This document shows positions 62,870 to 64,000 of a DNA stretch of 64,000 nucleotides, piece after piece (the first letter of the stretch is position 1; the number at the start of each line of letters is the position of its first letter). This DNA comes from Pedobacter panaciterrae. Its GTDB lineage: Bacteria; Bacteroidota; Bacteroidia; Sphingobacteriales; Sphingobacteriaceae. Under the pieces are notes generated by a model, which saw only the letters and a list, made by a program, of their open reading frames with translations, ran no database searches and was not told the DNA's origin. The position numbers were made by a program, and so were the translations under genes. The DNA lies in contig NZ_LGEL01000031.1 of NCBI RefSeq assembly GCF_001636695.1, positions 124,001 through 188,000 on the forward strand, read 5' to 3'.

Positions 62870-64000
62870 CTATAGCTTAGTTTCCAAGTCCTTATTTATC
62901 ATTTCAATTAATCTTAAGAGTATGGCACGAAGTGCTAAAGCAGCAGCTTTTTTAGGATCATAGTATTCGTTCTTTAAGTGGCCAAATGACATTTTTGCAT
63001 TTGTACCTGCCGTGGTGATCCACTTTGATATGAATTGAAGCAACTTTTTAGGTTTCCTAGCATTAACTAAAAACACCTTTCCTCTGACTAATAATCTTAT
63101 CAGATATCCCAACTGAGGTACAGAAATTGAGATTGGCAGTGTCTCAATTGCAATATCTTTTGAAGCGCTATGGATAGAAAGATTTTGGTTCGTATGCTCC
63201 AACTCCGCAATTTCAGTCCTAATGAATCCCTCAATCATCACTTTTAAGGAATCTCTATTTTGCTTTTCTATCAGCTCTGGATGAACGAGAAACTGCTGTA
63301 TGTAATTTAGATATGAATTTAATATCTTAAGCTTACCTGAAATTTCTTCTTCGTCCAACAACTGATTTCTAATCCAACGCCTAACTTCCATATAAAACTC
63401 AAGATTATTAAAATTCAAATACATCAACATCACAATAATCTTTGCGTTCCAATCAATACAGCGGTCTTTGCTTAAAGCATTTAATATATGCCCAATCAGT
63501 TTTTTTAAATACTTTATATTATTCCAGCTGATTGATCTATTCCGCAACGAGGAAATCAGATAGAACTTCAAAGGACGGACTAATTGGGGCTGAATTTGTA
63601 GTTCAGAAATCCTGTCATAAACCTGTCGGATTCTTAGGAACTCCTTCTCAAAAATTATTTGCTGATATGCTAATGGAACGTGTATATCCGGATCTGAATA
63701 CCTTTTAAAATATTTAAAAATAAATAATAAAAGCGCAATTGTTTGTGAGCTTAACAGGTTATGTAATTTTATTACATTGTTCCTGAGATCGTTGTCCAAA
63801 TTGATACCATTAGGTAGCGACCCTCTTAATAAATGTATTTCATCACATAAGCAAGTAATATCAAGCTGATGCTGCCGGACGTACCGAATGATTTTAGCTT
63901 CTGATCTATCGCTGGAAACTATTTCTTTCATTTTGTTACGTATTCGCTTTGTTTCGGCAATAATTAATTCCTCATACTCCTGAAGTTTCTGAGTATCAAT
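62870..64000 (-). CDS. Conserved hypothetical protein, 5' end outside the window
   Basis: From the stop at 62870 the frame stays open to the window end. It contains a Met at 63931 (MKEIVSSDRSEAK), but upstream codons continue (YEELIIAETKRIRNK, reading into that Met), so the start is probably beyond 64000. The protein is helical with a C-terminal ISVPQLGYLIRLLVRGKVFL segment. Its tail (YYDPKKAAALALRAILLRLIEM) resembles the end of hypothetical ICE proteins found near RteC. No function is known. Confidence 0.65.
   Translation of the reverse strand: MDTQKLQEYEELIIAETKRIRNKMKEIVSSDRSEAKIIRYVRQHQLDITCLCDEIHLLRGSLPNGINLDNDLRNNVIKLHNLLSSQTIALLLFIFKYFKRYSDPDIHVPLAYQQIIFEKEFLRIRQVYDRISELQIQPQLVRPLKFYLISSLRNRSISWNNIKYLKKLIGHILNALSKDRCIDWNAKIIVMLMYLNFNNLEFYMEVRRWIRNQLLDEEEISGKLKILNSYLNYIQQFLVHPELIEKQNRDSLKVMIEGFIRTEIAELEHTNQNLSIHSASKDIAIETLPISISVPQLGYLIRLLVRGKVFLVNARKPKKLLQFISKWITTAGTNAKMSFGHLKNEYYDPKKAAALALRAILLRLIEMINKDLETKL

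Larger units (their letters stand above)
36641..64000. mobile_element. Integrative conjugative element of CTnDOT type (left part; right end outside the window)
   Basis: From here to the end of the window nearly all genes lie on one strand and are ICE functions: RteC, MobA/MobC, ParA, TraB-TraN, coupling protein, ArdC, methyltransferase. The tra block is more GC-rich than the adjacent chromosome. The left boundary is placed at the tRNA-like remnant at 36581-36640. The integrase and excision genes are not in the window. Confidence 0.75.

Noticed and set aside
1-64000. Search by eye for CRISPR arrays, rRNA genes, insertion sequences, transposases and integrases
   Set aside because: No regularly spaced repeat array, rRNA sequence, transposase or tyrosine/serine recombinase was recognised in any part of the window.

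Overview
The window looks like a Bacteroidota chromosome, most like the Sphingobacteriaceae (Pedobacter/Mucilaginibacter type). The evidence is the CTnDOT-style tra gene set, an RteC regulator, Bacteroidota promoter boxes of the form TAnnTTTG, and the general gene content. No rRNA operon, intact tRNA, insertion sequence, CRISPR array or integrase was found.

Positions 1-7 kb hold ordinary chromosomal genes: a short-chain dehydrogenase, a lipoprotein, a Tat-exported zinc alcohol dehydrogenase, a hexapeptide acetyltransferase and an AraC regulator. A 2.2 kb cassette with a Fic AMP-transferase interrupts them. It is bounded by two copies of a terminator plus a tRNA-3'-end-like sequence. From 7 to 17 kb lies an accessory region with remnants of a tRNA-Met 3' end at both sides. 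It carries a SIR2/HerA defence pair whose HerA gene has an in-frame stop, two small DUF proteins, a three-gene operon (Nmad-like protein, XRE-ImmA protease with an antitoxin-like tail, PIN nuclease) and a tandemly duplicated zinc-ribbon protein.

Positions 17-25.3 kb form a sulfur-metabolism module: a MocR regulator, a sirohaem sulfite/nitrite reductase, an EamA transporter, an ATP-grasp ligase, a Cys/Met gamma-class PLP enzyme and a DUF1348 protein. Three promoters in this module share a motif at an identical 29-nt distance from the -7 box, which suggests one MocR regulon. A decayed copy of the end of a conjugative element (25.3-26.5 kb) and an SDR/HxlR pair follow. Positions 28.9-36.5 kb hold a second accessory island: a PD-(D/E)XK nuclease, a 1261-residue SEC-C protein with a C-terminal nuclease-like motif, and a HEPN-like protein, with no recognised complete system.

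From about 36.6 kb to the end of the window is an integrative conjugative element, transcribed almost entirely on the minus strand and GC-richer than its surroundings. Reading in the direction of transcription it has RteC and small DNA-binding proteins, two toprim proteins, a possible oriT/origin region, a cytosine methyltransferase with a long overlapping reading frame, the mobilisation pair MobC/MobA, ParA, the tra type IV secretion genes (TraB-TraN, with a tandem paralogue expansion), the coupling protein, an M23 peptidase, an ArdC antirestriction protein and accessory genes. A palindromic operator occurs on both sides of rteC, and a 118-bp palindrome sits in the leader of a divergent small gene. 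The integrase and the right end must lie outside the window.
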